From NCBI RefSeq assembly GCF_028209625.1, contig NZ_JAQLDU010000004.1, positions 1-64,000 of the forward strand: a stretch of 64,000 nt of DNA, written 5' to 3'. Shown here one piece after another: positions 45,736-54,143 of the stretch. Made by a program: the position numbers and the translations under genes. Numbering within the stretch: position 1 is the first letter of the stretch; the number at the start of each line of letters is the position of its first letter. This DNA comes from Collinsella aerofaciens. GTDB lineage: Bacteria; Actinomycetota; Coriobacteriia; Coriobacteriales; Coriobacteriaceae. The notes under the pieces were generated by a model that did not search any database, was not told where the DNA came from, and was given only the letters and a program-made list of their open reading frames with translations.

Positions 45736-46971
45736 ATGGCAGACAACGAGATCAAACCCTCAACGGACGGCGGCCGAGAGGAACTCGTGGCAAAACAGCT
45801 CGCATCGACCAAAATCCACCTCGCGCTCACCCAGGAGCGGGCGGACATCTCCGGCGCCATCAAGCTGCCGCTCGAGCGAATTCCCCAGCTCGGCGTGGCG
45901 TTCGCCTCGCTCCCCTCGATGTTTCGCACCGTCACTAACACGGTGAGCGTACCCACGTTGCTCCAGGCGACTGACAAATTTGGCAACCCGCTCGATCCGT
46001 CGAAACTCAACTCGTTCAAGGACGGCAGCGGTCTCACAGGGGGCTACCGCGACGCAGTCAAGGGCTTTGGACAGGCGCGCTTCCACGTAGTCGAGGGCGA
46101 CATCGCCACGAGCGTCACTCAAGTGCCTTACGACCCGACGTCGTTGTTCATGGCAGCCGCAATCGCGCAGATAAACCAAAAGCTCGACTCCATCCAGGAG
46201 TCCGTCGACGAGATGTTCGAGTACATGCGTCAGCGCGACAAGGCCAACATGCGTGGCAACCTCAAGACGCTCGCAGACATCCTCAACGGTTACGGCCTCA
46301 ACTACGGCAACGCCACCTACATGGCAAACGCCCATATGAAGGTGCTCGACATCAAACAGTCGTCCGCGCAGGACATGGAACTCTTCCGCTCGCAGGCGCA
46401 AGCGGATCTGAAAAAGAAAGGGTTCATCGAGGTGCGAGACGGCTTGGGCAGACGCCTCGACAAGGTGCTCGACTACCTCAAAGACTGCCAGCTCGCCACC
46501 TACATCCACGCGTTCTCACTGTTCCTCGAACCCATGCTCGCCCAGAACTTCGAGCCCGCAAAGCTCGCGGACGCCACCGCGAAGATCGAGGCCGATTCGA
46601 TTGCGTATCGCGAGCTCTACACCGAGTGTTACGACGCCCTCGAGGCGGGAACTGCCGACACCGTCGATGCGGCACTGCTGGGCGGCATCGCGTCCGCGGG
46701 CAAATTGCTCGGTCACGCCATCGCAAAGACCCCCGTGGGCGAACATACGCTCATCGACGAGGCACTCGAGGGTGCAGGAGAGGACATCGGCAGGTTCAAC
46801 GACAGGCAATCCGAGAAACTCCTCGAAAAGCTCCATCGGGCAAAGACGCCTGACGTCGCACCGTTCAAGCAGAGCGTAATGGAAGTAGACACCCTCTACA
46901 ACCGCCCCACGCAGATCGCCGTGGACGCCGAGAACGTCTACATCCTGCCTGCCAAGCGGCAGGAAGAGTAG
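45736..46971 (+). CDS. hypothetical helical protein, 411 residues
   Basis: A soluble, mostly helical protein without a signal peptide. Features seen: an N-terminal acidic stretch, the segment VSVPTLLQATDKFGNPLD, a hydrophobic-faced helix QINQKLDSIQESVDEMFEYM that could form a coiled coil, and a C-terminal acidic tail. AAGGAG lies six bases upstream of the ATG at 45736. No known family is recognised. It has the look of accessory-island proteins; function unknown. Confidence 0.65.
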   Translation: MADNEIKPSTDGGREELVAKQLASTKIHLALTQERADISGAIKLPLERIPQLGVAFASLPSMFRTVTNTVSVPTLLQATDKFGNPLDPSKLNSFKDGSGLTGGYRDAVKGFGQARFHVVEGDIATSVTQVPYDPTSLFMAAAIAQINQKLDSIQESVDEMFEYMRQRDKANMRGNLKTLADILNGYGLNYGNATYMANAHMKVLDIKQSSAQDMELFRSQAQADLKKKGFIEVRDGLGRRLDKVLDYLKDCQLATYIHAFSLFLEPMLAQNFEPAKLADATAKIEADSIAYRELYTECYDALEAGTADTVDAALLGGIASAGKLLGHAIAKTPVGEHTLIDEALEGAGEDIGRFNDRQSEKLLEKLHRAKTPDVAPFKQSVMEVDTLYNRPTQIAVDAENVYILPAKRQEE

Positions 46972-47012
46972 CGATACGCGACAGGCCACGCGCCATGCAG
47001 ACGGCCAACCGC

Positions 47013-47747
47013 CTATCTCCCCTCCGCCTTCAACTTCAGCAACAGATCGCTCAGCTCGGGGCACTTGCTGGAAAGGCGTGTCTCCGCTCGCTCGCCCATC
47101 CCCCACCGCTGGCGGATCTCCTGGGCGCGCGGGCTCACGCGGTAGTCCCCCTCCATCATCTGCTTGAGCAGCTTGGCGGTCACGCGCGCATCGGCTAGGG
47201 CACTGTGGGCGTGACCCGTCGACTCGTCGAACTCGATGCCAAACCACGTCGCTGCGTCACTCAAAGAGACGCACCCGTGGCTGCTCATGTCCATGATCGA
47301 GGTGTAAAACGCCTGCAGGTCGGCCCAGTCCGTAGGAAATGCGGAAAGATCGATGTGCTTTGCTTGGCACTCGATCAAAAGCTGTCGACGATCCGCCCCG
47401 CTCCAACAGACCACCTGGGCGGAGTAGCGCCCGATCCAATCGCTGAGCCTTTTGATCATCATGTAGAGCGGATCGGCCATCGCGGTGCCCACGGCCGATA
47501 TCCCTGTGAGCTCGCGGACGGGGAACGCAACGCCTTCGGTAAATTCCGTCTGTACAAACTGCGAGAACTCGCCCATAACGTTGCCGTGGTAATCGAGCTT
47601 GACGGCGCCGACCTCGATAATCTCGTTACGCAGTCCACGGCGCTGGCGCTGCTTTGGCGCCGGCGCAAACTCAAAGTCCAGCACGATCTGGCGCGCAAAG
47701 TTCGTCGTATCGATAGCCGAGATACACGGCGTCTTTTCAGCTGACAC
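47013..47747 (-). CDS. DEDDh-type 3'-5' exonuclease
   Basis: A 244-residue exonuclease-like protein. Exo I is VLDFEFAP (Asp and Glu metal ligands), Exo II lies around the middle Asp in WADLQAFY, and Exo III is GHAHSALADARVTAKLL (His and Asp), as in the RNase T/DnaQ/KapD group. The start codon is GTG at 47747 with GAAAGG upstream. It may act on RNA or DNA; there is no polymerase or partner gene nearby. Convergent with the gene ending at 46971. Confidence 0.85.
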   Translation of the reverse strand: MSAEKTPCISAIDTTNFARQIVLDFEFAPAPKQRQRRGLRNEIIEVGAVKLDYHGNVMGEFSQFVQTEFTEGVAFPVRELTGISAVGTAMADPLYMMIKRLSDWIGRYSAQVVCWSGADRRQLLIECQAKHIDLSAFPTDWADLQAFYTSIMDMSSHGCVSLSDAATWFGIEFDESTGHAHSALADARVTAKLLKQMMEGDYRVSPRAQEIRQRWGMGERAETRLSSKCPELSDLLLKLKAEGR

Positions 47748-48004
47748 GGTTGGGCCTTTCTCCGTTGCCTGCCGCTTGCTACATAGGCGGCTACATTGCC
47801 GTAAAGATAGGCGCCCGTGCGGACATGAAATCGCACAGTGCAGCTTTCCGGCATCCTTGCGTAAAGCTGCGCTTTGAGATGGTCACGTCGCTGTTATTAT
47901 CGAACATATATTCGTATTTATGGCTGCAGTTTGATAGACTGGTTATTGTTGACGGCAGTTCCATGTGCCGGGCAGCGCCCTCCATGCGACGGGAGGTGAT
48001 GCCC

Positions 48005-48130
48005 ATGACCGATCTGACTGATTTTGTGAAGCTCCTGACCGCTTTGGTCTCGCTCCTCACGGCGCTTATCGGACTTACCGAGGCACTCAAGCAGCATACG
48101 AAGCATAAAAAGAGGGGTCGACGCCGCTAA
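48005..48130 (+). CDS. small hydrophobic peptide, type I toxin-like
   Basis: A 41-residue peptide: MTDLTDFVKLL, a hydrophobic helix (TALVSLLTALIGLTEAL) and a strongly basic tail (KHKKRGRRR). This is the form of membrane-acting type I toxins (Fst/TxpA group). The ATG at 48005 has GGGAGGTGA eight bases upstream; an ATG at 47999 is too close to it. The stop codon lies in the loop of a bidirectional terminator, and an antisense promoter points back at the gene (see the RNA at 48106-48192). Confidence 0.7.
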   Translation: MTDLTDFVKLLTALVSLLTALIGLTEALKQHTKHKKRGRRR

Positions 48131-48192
48131 GGCGATGACCCCTTAATCCAAGCAACGGCGCTGCCCAGCTCTTCACTACTTGGGCTGCCGTC
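48106..48192 (-). ncRNA. predicted antisense RNA antitoxin
   Basis: A minus-strand promoter (48199-48227) would start a transcript near 48192. It runs through a CAGCCCA/TGGGC stem and ends at a perfect terminator (GGGGTC 48137-48142 with GACCCC 48114-48119, then CTTTTT). The RNA of about 85 nucleotides is complementary to the 3' part of the toxin mRNA, the convergent layout of the Fst/par type I systems. Confidence 0.65.
48114..48142. terminator. bidirectional terminator shared by toxin mRNA and antisense RNA
   Basis: GGGGTC-(g)ACGCC and AGGCG-(at)GACCCC form a near-perfect stem with the toxin stop codon TAA at the loop. T runs follow strongly on the minus strand and weakly on the plus strand. 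Confidence 0.75.
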
Positions 48193-48198
48193 GACCTT

Positions 48199-48227
48199 AT
48201 TTTACCCACGGGCACCGGGTTTACCAA
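48199..48227 (-). promoter_or_regulatory. antisense RNA promoter
   Basis: TTGGTA (48222-48227) and TAAAAT (48199-48204) with a 17-base spacer, one of the best sigma-70 type matches in this window, directed against the toxin gene. Confidence 0.7.
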
Positions 48228-48269
48228 ATGGATTTTCGGTAAAGGAAGCACGGCACGCCCGCAAAAACA

Positions 48270-48925
48270 CTACGCCCCAAGTGCCGCCACGGGGATCACC
48301 GCCACGCCGTCGTCGCGTGTGTAGGCAATGCTCCCCTTTCCAACCACGACCGGCAAAAACGCCGGCGCGGCATTCTGGGCGTCAGGATTGGAGAGCACTT
48401 TCCTCTCCAGCGCCTTGAGATTTCTCGCTCCATCGTCTGCTTTCGCATCGCTCAGCTTGACCTCGATGGCTCCTCAGCGCCCGTCGTGCTCAACGATCAG
48501 ATCGACCTCAAGGCCCTTCTCATCTCGGAAATAATGGACACTGTTGTCGACACCGCCGTAGGTGGAAAGGAACACGCGCACGTCGCGCAGAACGAGGTTC
48601 TCAAAGAGCATCCCAAACGTTTGCATATCGCCAAGCAGCCGCTCAGGGGTAGCCCCCAGCAACGTCGCCGCAAGTAACGGGTCGCAGAAGTAGCGCTTGG
48701 GGCGCACGCGAACGCGGGCCTTCGAGCGCATGGGCGGCTCCCATCCGCACAGGTCCTCGGTCAGCTTGAGCCTGTTGAAGAGGTCCAGGTACGCAGCGAT
48801 GGTCCTCTCGTCGGGACCCGCCTCGCCGTACGAGGCATCCTTCATGAGCGTCTTGTACGTGACAGCCTGGCTCTCGTTCATGGCAAGAGCTCGCAAAAGG
48901 CCGTGTGCAAGCTCGGGCGATCATG
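48270..48925 (-). pseudogene. truncated AAA/DUF4143 ATPase with nonsense codon
   Basis: On the minus strand the frame gives the C-terminal DUF4143 domain (MNESQAVTYKTLMKDA, DERTIAAYLDLFNRLKLTED, the FENLVLRDVRVF and DEKGLEVDLIVEHDGR motifs). A TGA at 48474-48476 then stands where this family has Trp before GAIEVKLSDAK; the frame resumes and runs intact for 67 codons to 48270. The N-terminal AAA ATPase domain is absent, ending at a stop near 48928. Both lesions mark it as a decayed gene. Confidence 0.75.
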
Positions 48926-48939
48926 CGATATGCGAAATT

Positions 48940-49010
48940 ACGCCATTCTCAATGCGGATTTTACGCTACTTTCAATGTAGTTTTTACGCCATTCTCATTG
49001 AAGGTTTTAT
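48940..49010 (+). repeat. three to four copies of a 23-bp direct repeat
   Basis: ACGCCATTCTCAATG (48940), ACGCTACTTTCAATG (48963) and ACGCCATTCTCATTG (48986) start exactly 23 bases apart, with TTTT linkers; a fourth, degenerate copy starts at 49009. The array lies where the missing front half of the DUF4143 gene should begin. Confidence 0.75.
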
Positions 49011-49086
49011 GCTTGGCATCCTTAGCGCGACGCTCGCTCAACCCCTGACCACCGGATTGCCCGAATTCCGGGATGCTGCCTCCGTT

Positions 49087-49150
49087 CCAAACAAAAGGCC
49101 CCGACTCGCGATGAGCTGCCTCCCATTTCTTGAACATTAGAAATGGGAGG
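49087..49150. repeat. decayed copy of the xdh terminator plus 12-base palindrome
   Basis: CCAAACAAAAGGCCCCG-CTCGCGATG-AGC repeats the terminator found at 51247-51284, but its stem is broken here. It is followed by a perfect stem CCTCCCATTTCT/AGAAATGGGAGG (49119-49130 and 49139-49150). A half hairpin unit (ATTCCGGGA.. TCCG) precedes it. Confidence 0.6.
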
Positions 49151-49172
49151 CTTTCCACCCCATGCCTCTATC

Positions 49173-49404
49173 GGAAACGGCATCCCGTCCTGAGCATCGA
49201 ATCCGGGACGTAGTTTCCGCATGCGGCTTCGTTAGGAAAGCATGTTCTACTCTGAGCGCTCATTCCGGGGTGCAATTTCCGCCAGAGACGCCGCCGGGAA
49301 AGCACATCCCGGTTTGGAGCCGAAATCTGGGATGTAGTTTCCGCTTGAAGGGCGATCCGAAAAGCACGTCCCATTCCGAGTGGCAATTCCTGGTCACAGT
49401 TTCC
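49173..49404. repeat. hairpin array 1: four units, 61-62 bp period
   Basis: Units start at 49173, 49235, 49297 and 49358. Each has the plan GGAAA-N5-TCCC, about 18 bases, GGGA-N5-TTTCC, so that the two halves are inverted, and a 13-15 base spacer. Sequence is diverged but the plan is kept. The same units occur eight times at 50767-51246, so two arrays bracket the gene at 49702. Confidence 0.8.
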
Positions 49405-49701
49405 GCAGATACAAGGCGACAGTCCGCCGCCCTTATCACATGCCTTCAAACATGCGATCCAGAAACACAAAACAGCAGATAGAATGCTCTTTTTCAAAAA
49501 AGTACACGTCCCTAAACTTACCAAGGTTTCATATCTAGCTACCGTTCACGGTCGCCGATTACCGCCCACCGATTCAAACAAGAAATATGTCGCCAAAAGC
49601 AGGTCATCTACCTGCATGGTTAGATTTTGGTCAGCTTTTGGTCAGCTGAGCGGCAAGTTCCAGCTGATACGTTTTTGCTACCCAAAAGGAGGCGGTAGCT
49701 C

Positions 49702-50700
49702 ATGACCCATTGCAATGACCAGCTCATCGACCAACTGCTCACTCAAGCCGAACAAGAGGGGCGCTGTCTGATTCCCCCGAGCTCGGCGATCCGAAAAGCG
49801 CTCCTTCGGCGCACCGGCGGCACGGTTGTCTCGCCCATGCCGGGGTTGTTTGCGCGAAAAACGCGCTGGAATGAACTCAACCGAGCGCAACGCCATTGCG
49901 AAATCCTCCGCGCCCTTGCGATCATCCACCCCGATTGGACGTTCTGCTCGTTTTCGGCCGCCTGTCTGCTGGGGCTCGAGGTCTCGTGGCGACACCTGAA
50001 TGTCGTGCATGTCTGCAGCGCCACCAAGCCGTCGGCTCGCCCGGGCGCGCATATTCAGCGGCATCAGATCGATCCGGTCGGAGCAATCCGCCTGTCCGGC
50101 ATATCGGTAACACCGCCCATCCAAACGGCCACAGATTGCCTGCTGCAAACTGGTTTTGCCGACGGCATGCCCATTGCCGATTCGGCGATCTCAAAGCTCG
50201 GCCTTGCGCCGGAACAGCTGATGGAGGCCGTTGAGCAACGAGCGACTGCCCGCAATGGTCGCGCGATTCGCACCGCCCTCACAACGCTTCGATATGCCGA
50301 CGCTCGTGCCGAGAGCGGCGGGGAATCGGTCGCCCGAGCCGTCATGATCGAGACGGGCTTTGCGCCCGACTGGCTTCAATACGAGCTGACGGACCCCTTC
50401 GATTCGGCCAAGCCCATACGAACGGACTTTGCCTGGGAGCGCCAGGCGCGGGAACTCACGCTGGGCGAGCTCGACGGGCTCATCAAATATACCGACCAGA
50501 CCATGCTGGCCGGACGCACCACCGCCGAGGCGCTCGTTGCCGAACGACAGCGTGAGGCGCATCTATCGCTTTACGGTCATCCCTTGCTGCGCTTTACCAT
50601 GAACGAAGTCCGTTCGGCAGGCATGTTCGCGAAAAAGCTGCAGACGGCAGGCATCCGGCAGACCGCGCTGCCGACATGGCTCAACGATATTGAGCTGTAG
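49702..50700 (+). CDS. AbiEi-like antitoxin/PD-(D/E)XK nuclease-fold protein
   Basis: A 332-residue protein of the actinobacterial type often annotated as AbiEi-family antitoxin or DUF559 protein. Residues 1-190 resemble the AbiEi-like part (SPMPGLFARKTRWNELN, ALAIIHPDWTFCSFSAACL). Residues 200-300 have a Vsr/DUF559-like nuclease core: Glu204/Glu208 (ESGGESVAR), Asp242 (RTDFAW), Glu256-x-Asp258 (GELDGLIKY) and Lys262, then ERQREAHL. AGGAGG lies upstream. No AbiEii toxin gene is adjacent. The 298-base leader has no gene but contains a TTTTGGTCAGC direct repeat (about 49627-49650). Hairpin arrays flank the gene on both sides. Confidence 0.75.
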   Translation: MTHCNDQLIDQLLTQAEQEGRCLIPPSSAIRKALLRRTGGTVVSPMPGLFARKTRWNELNRAQRHCEILRALAIIHPDWTFCSFSAACLLGLEVSWRHLNVVHVCSATKPSARPGAHIQRHQIDPVGAIRLSGISVTPPIQTATDCLLQTGFADGMPIADSAISKLGLAPEQLMEAVEQRATARNGRAIRTALTTLRYADARAESGGESVARAVMIETGFAPDWLQYELTDPFDSAKPIRTDFAWERQARELTLGELDGLIKYTDQTMLAGRTTAEALVAERQREAHLSLYGHPLLRFTMNEVRSAGMFAKKLQTAGIRQTALPTWLNDIEL

Positions 50701-50735
50701 GGGCTACCGAGCTTATGCCCGCCTGCCTACCAAAC

Positions 50736-51246
50736 CGGGACACGCTTTCCGGTTGGCAGCACCCGCGGAAACCATGTCCCAGACTGAGTGCTCAAAACGG
50801 GACGCACTTTCCAGATGGCATGCCTAGCGGAAAGCGTGTCCCGGAATCAAGGCCTAGAACGGGACACGCTTTCCGGTTGAACGCCCAGCGGAAATTACAT
50901 CCCGGAATAGACGCTCAAACTGGGATACATTTTCCGCTGAGGGCCGATCCGGAAACCGTGTCCCACTCCGAGCGTCAATTCTGGGATGAACTTTCCGCCA
51001 GAGGGTTCAGCCGGAAACGGCATCCCACTCTGAAGCAAAATTTTGGGACGCAGTTTCCGTTTGAAGCTCCAACCGGAAAGCGCGTCCCACTCTGGAGCCG
51101 AATTCCGGGACACGCTTTCCGCCAGAGGCTCTACCGGAAAGCGCATCCCATTCTGAGCATCGATTCCGGGTTGCAGTTTCCGCCTGAGAGCCGATCCAGA
51201 AACTGCATCCCATTCTGAGCGCCTATTCCGGGACACAGTTTCCGCT
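50736..51246. repeat. hairpin array 2: eight units plus a half, 61-62 bp period
   Basis: Units start at 50767, 50829, 50890, 50951, 51013, 51075, 51136 and 51198; a half unit is at 50736. All follow GGAAA-N5-TCCC ... GGGA-N5-TTTCC. Unit 2 (50829) has perfect 14-base arms (GGAAAGCGTGTCCC), unit 6 has one mismatch, others pair only at the conserved ends. The array ends directly at the xdh terminator. Confidence 0.85.
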
Positions 51247-51247
51247 C

Positions 51248-51284
51248 CAAACAAAAGGCCCCGGCTCGCGATGGAGCCGGGGCC
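51248..51284 (-). terminator. terminator of the xanthine dehydrogenase gene
   Basis: On the minus strand a perfect 11-base stem (GGCCCCGGCTC with GAGCCGGGGCC, 51257-51267 and 51274-51284) followed by TTTTGTTT, about 70 bases after the gene's stop. Confidence 0.9.
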
Positions 51285-51353
51285 AAAGGTGCAGCGTATG
51301 CAGTTGATGCTGAGCATGGACAGCTCGTCAGCAATGGCTGTCCGCGCCCTACC

Positions 51354-54131
51354 CTACCCGCGGTGACGGGCGCGACTGTACGGCGTATCCACCATGGGAA
51401 GATCCGGACGCAGCTTGCCGTCAAACGCGCGATAGGCGTTCTGTACGGCGGGCGCTGTGGGGATCGTTGCGATCTCGCCAATACCCTTGCCGCCGTATGC
51501 CACGGGCAGTAGCTCGTCCTTCTCCACGTAGATGGCGTGGATATCCGGAATCTCGGGGGCACGGAATAACCCGAGCGTACCGTACCTTGCCTGGGGTACG
51601 CAGTCCTTGAGCGGCCAGTCCTCGGTGAGCGCATAGCCCATACCCATGAGCACGCCGCCTTCAATCTGACCTTGGATCGAGATGGGGTTGACCACCTTGC
51701 CGGAATCGTGCGCGGCATAGACCTCGCTCACGCGACCGTCATCATCCAGAATGACCACATGCGTGGCAAAACCGTAGCAGATGTGGCTCTTGGGGTTGGG
51801 AACGTCAGCGCCCAGCTTGTCAGTCGGCTCCAGGTACACGTAGCCAAACTCGCATCCCTCGAGCGCCTTGATGGCGGTTGCGGGATCTTGAGGATGCATG
51901 CCCTGGCCGGCGACGAGTTCCTGCGTGCGCAGCTGGTAGGCGCGACCGTCGTCGTACTCGATCTTGACGCCGTCGCCATGCGCACTCACGGGAGCATCGG
52001 GTGCAGGCTTGCCAGCCTCGATGCCAACCATGGCATCGCGCAGCAGGAAGGCGGCGCCGCGCACGGCCTCGCCGGTCACGACCGTCTGACGCGAGCCAGA
52101 CGTGGTGCCGGAGTCGGGAGCGTTCTCGGTGGAGCACTCGCCGTTGGCGATGCAGCTCAGCGGCAGACCGCAGGCCTCGGCAACGTCCTGCAAAAAGACC
52201 GTGTTGCAGCCCTGGCCGATGTCGGACGTGGCGGCGTAGACCACGGCGCGGCCATCCTCGACGCGAATCTTGCAGCGGCCGGCATCGGGCAGGCCCACGC
52301 CCACGCCGGCATTCTTCATGGCGCAGGCGATACCGGCATGTCCGGGATGCGCGTAGTAGGCATCCTTGACCTCGAGCAACGTCTCCTTCAGCGCCGTGGA
52401 GCAATCGGCAATCTGGCCGTTGGGCAAAACCTCGCCCGGCTCGATGGCGTTACGGTAGCGGATCTCCCACGGGTCCAGGCCGACCTTCTCTGCCAGCAAG
52501 TCGATCAGGCTCTCGAGCGCAAACTCGGACTGGCAAACGCCAAAGCCTCGGTACGCGCCGGCGGGCGGGTTGTTGGTGTAGTAGCCAAAACCGCGAATGT
52601 CGGTGTTCTGGTACTTGTAGGGGCCGACGGCGTGCGTACAGGCGCGCTCGAGCACCGGGCCGCACAGCGACGCGTAGGCGCCGGTATCAAAGTTGATCTC
52701 GCAGTCCAGACCGGTAAAGTTGCCCTCGGCGTCGCAACCCAGCGTAAAGGTGCCGTCCATGGCATGGCGCTTGGGATGGAACGCGAGCGACTCGGCACGC
52801 GTGAGCTTGCACTTCACGGGACGCTGGAACTTATATGCGGCGAGCGCGGCCAGGTGCTGGATGGACACGTCCTCCTTGCCGCCAAAGCCACCACCCACGA
52901 GCATGGTCTCGACGACCACGCGCTCGGGCTCGTTGTCCCAGCCAAACATGTGGGCACACTCTTTGCGCGTGTCGTAGGCACCCTGGTCGGTCGACTGCAC
53001 CTTGACGCCGTTCTTGTACGGGAAGGCAACGGCGCACTCGGGCTCCAAGAAGGCATGCTCGGTAAAGGGCGTGGTAAAGCGCTGCGTCACGGTGAACGCG
53101 CTCTCTGCCAGCGCCTTGGCGGCGTCGCCGCGCGTCACGTGACGGCTCTGGCACACGTTGTCCTTGAGCTCCACCGTGTTGCCAAAGGCAAAGAAGCTGT
53201 CGTGCAGGCGCGGGGCGTCGGCAGCCCTGGCCTCGACAATGTTACGCACGGGCTCCAGCGGCTCGTAATCGATCTTTACGAGCTTCTTGGCCTTCTCGAG
53301 CGTCGCCTCGTCCTCGGCAACCACCAGCACGATGGCATCGCCCACGCAGCGGGTGATATCGCCCTGGGCGATCATGACGTCCCAGTCCTGGATAAGGTGG
53401 CCGACCTGGTTGACCGGCACGTCCTCGGCGCGCAGGATGCCCACCACACCGGGCAGGGCCTCGGCCTTGGAGGTGTCGATGGAGAGCACGCGGGCGCGCG
53501 GATACTTGGAGCGCACGGCGCTGGCGTAGGTCAGACCCGGCTGATCGAGCTCGTCGATGTCATCGGGATACTTGCCCTCGCCGAGCACCTTCTTGCGCAC
53601 GTCAATACGGAAGGCGCGCTTGCCCACGCCGTAGTCGTCGCCGCGCTCCAGGTCCTCGTCGATCTGCTTTTCGCCGCGGAGCACCGCAGCTGCCAGCGAA
53701 ATGCCCTCGATGATCTTTTTGTAGCCGGTGCAGCGGCAGACGTTGCCGCGGATGGCGTACTTGATCTGCTCCTCGGTAGGCTCGGGGTCCTCGGCGATGA
53801 GCGCCGCACCTGCCATGACCATGCCGGGGATGCAAAAACCGCACTGCACGGCGCCCACGGCGCCAAAGGCGTACACAAAGGCCTCGCGCACGTCCTGGGG
53901 CAGGCCCTCGACGGTCACGATGTTGCGGCCGGCGGCAAGGGCGGTGGTCAGTACGCAGGCCTTGACGGCCGCACCGTCCACATGGATGGTGCAGGTACCG
54001 CACGCGCCCTCGGAGCAGCCGTCCTTGGCGGAGTGAATATGCAGGTCGTCGCGCAGGTAGCGCAGCAGCGGCTTGTTCTGAGTCGTCGTACACTCCACGC
54101 CGTTAACGGTAAAAGTGAATTCCTGTGCCAT
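51354..54131 (-). CDS. xanthine dehydrogenase, fused [2Fe-2S] and molybdenum subunits
   Basis: A 925-residue molybdenum hydroxylase of the XdhD / selenium-dependent xanthine dehydrogenase type. Residues 1-160 hold two [2Fe-2S] sites (Cys39, 44, 47, 59 and Cys97, 100, 132, 134). The rest is the molybdopterin-binding part: QGAYDTR, VGGGFGGKEDVSIQ, PAGAYRGFG, SDIGQG and the late GGKGIGE with its active-site Glu. It hydroxylates purines such as hypoxanthine and xanthine. No FAD subunit is encoded in this window; the adjacent polyferredoxin and YgfK probably carry its electrons. AAGGGA precedes the ATG. Confidence 0.9.
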   Translation of the reverse strand: MAQEFTFTVNGVECTTTQNKPLLRYLRDDLHIHSAKDGCSEGACGTCTIHVDGAAVKACVLTTALAAGRNIVTVEGLPQDVREAFVYAFGAVGAVQCGFCIPGMVMAGAALIAEDPEPTEEQIKYAIRGNVCRCTGYKKIIEGISLAAAVLRGEKQIDEDLERGDDYGVGKRAFRIDVRKKVLGEGKYPDDIDELDQPGLTYASAVRSKYPRARVLSIDTSKAEALPGVVGILRAEDVPVNQVGHLIQDWDVMIAQGDITRCVGDAIVLVVAEDEATLEKAKKLVKIDYEPLEPVRNIVEARAADAPRLHDSFFAFGNTVELKDNVCQSRHVTRGDAAKALAESAFTVTQRFTTPFTEHAFLEPECAVAFPYKNGVKVQSTDQGAYDTRKECAHMFGWDNEPERVVVETMLVGGGFGGKEDVSIQHLAALAAYKFQRPVKCKLTRAESLAFHPKRHAMDGTFTLGCDAEGNFTGLDCEINFDTGAYASLCGPVLERACTHAVGPYKYQNTDIRGFGYYTNNPPAGAYRGFGVCQSEFALESLIDLLAEKVGLDPWEIRYRNAIEPGEVLPNGQIADCSTALKETLLEVKDAYYAHPGHAGIACAMKNAGVGVGLPDAGRCKIRVEDGRAVVYAATSDIGQGCNTVFLQDVAEACGLPLSCIANGECSTENAPDSGTTSGSRQTVVTGEAVRGAAFLLRDAMVGIEAGKPAPDAPVSAHGDGVKIEYDDGRAYQLRTQELVAGQGMHPQDPATAIKALEGCEFGYVYLEPTDKLGADVPNPKSHICYGFATHVVILDDDGRVSEVYAAHDSGKVVNPISIQGQIEGGVLMGMGYALTEDWPLKDCVPQARYGTLGLFRAPEIPDIHAIYVEKDELLPVAYGGKGIGEIATIPTAPAVQNAYRAFDGKLRPDLPMVDTPYSRARHRG

Positions 54132-54143
54132 GGTGATTCCCTT

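Noticed and set aside
48474..48476. TGA read as selenocysteine, given the selenium-linked genes nearby.
   Set aside because: The family has Trp at this place, no SECIS-like stem is apparent just after it, and the gene also lacks its ATPase half, so a nonsense mutation is simpler.
49484..49705. A small gene upstream of the AbiEi-like gene.
   Set aside because: The 73-residue frame has no ribosome site or recognisable composition and overlaps the start of the real gene.
50736..51246. A CRISPR array, because of the regular 61-62 base period.
   Set aside because: The repeated part is a diverged palindrome, not a constant repeat; the intervening 13-15 bases are too short for spacers; and no cas genes are present.
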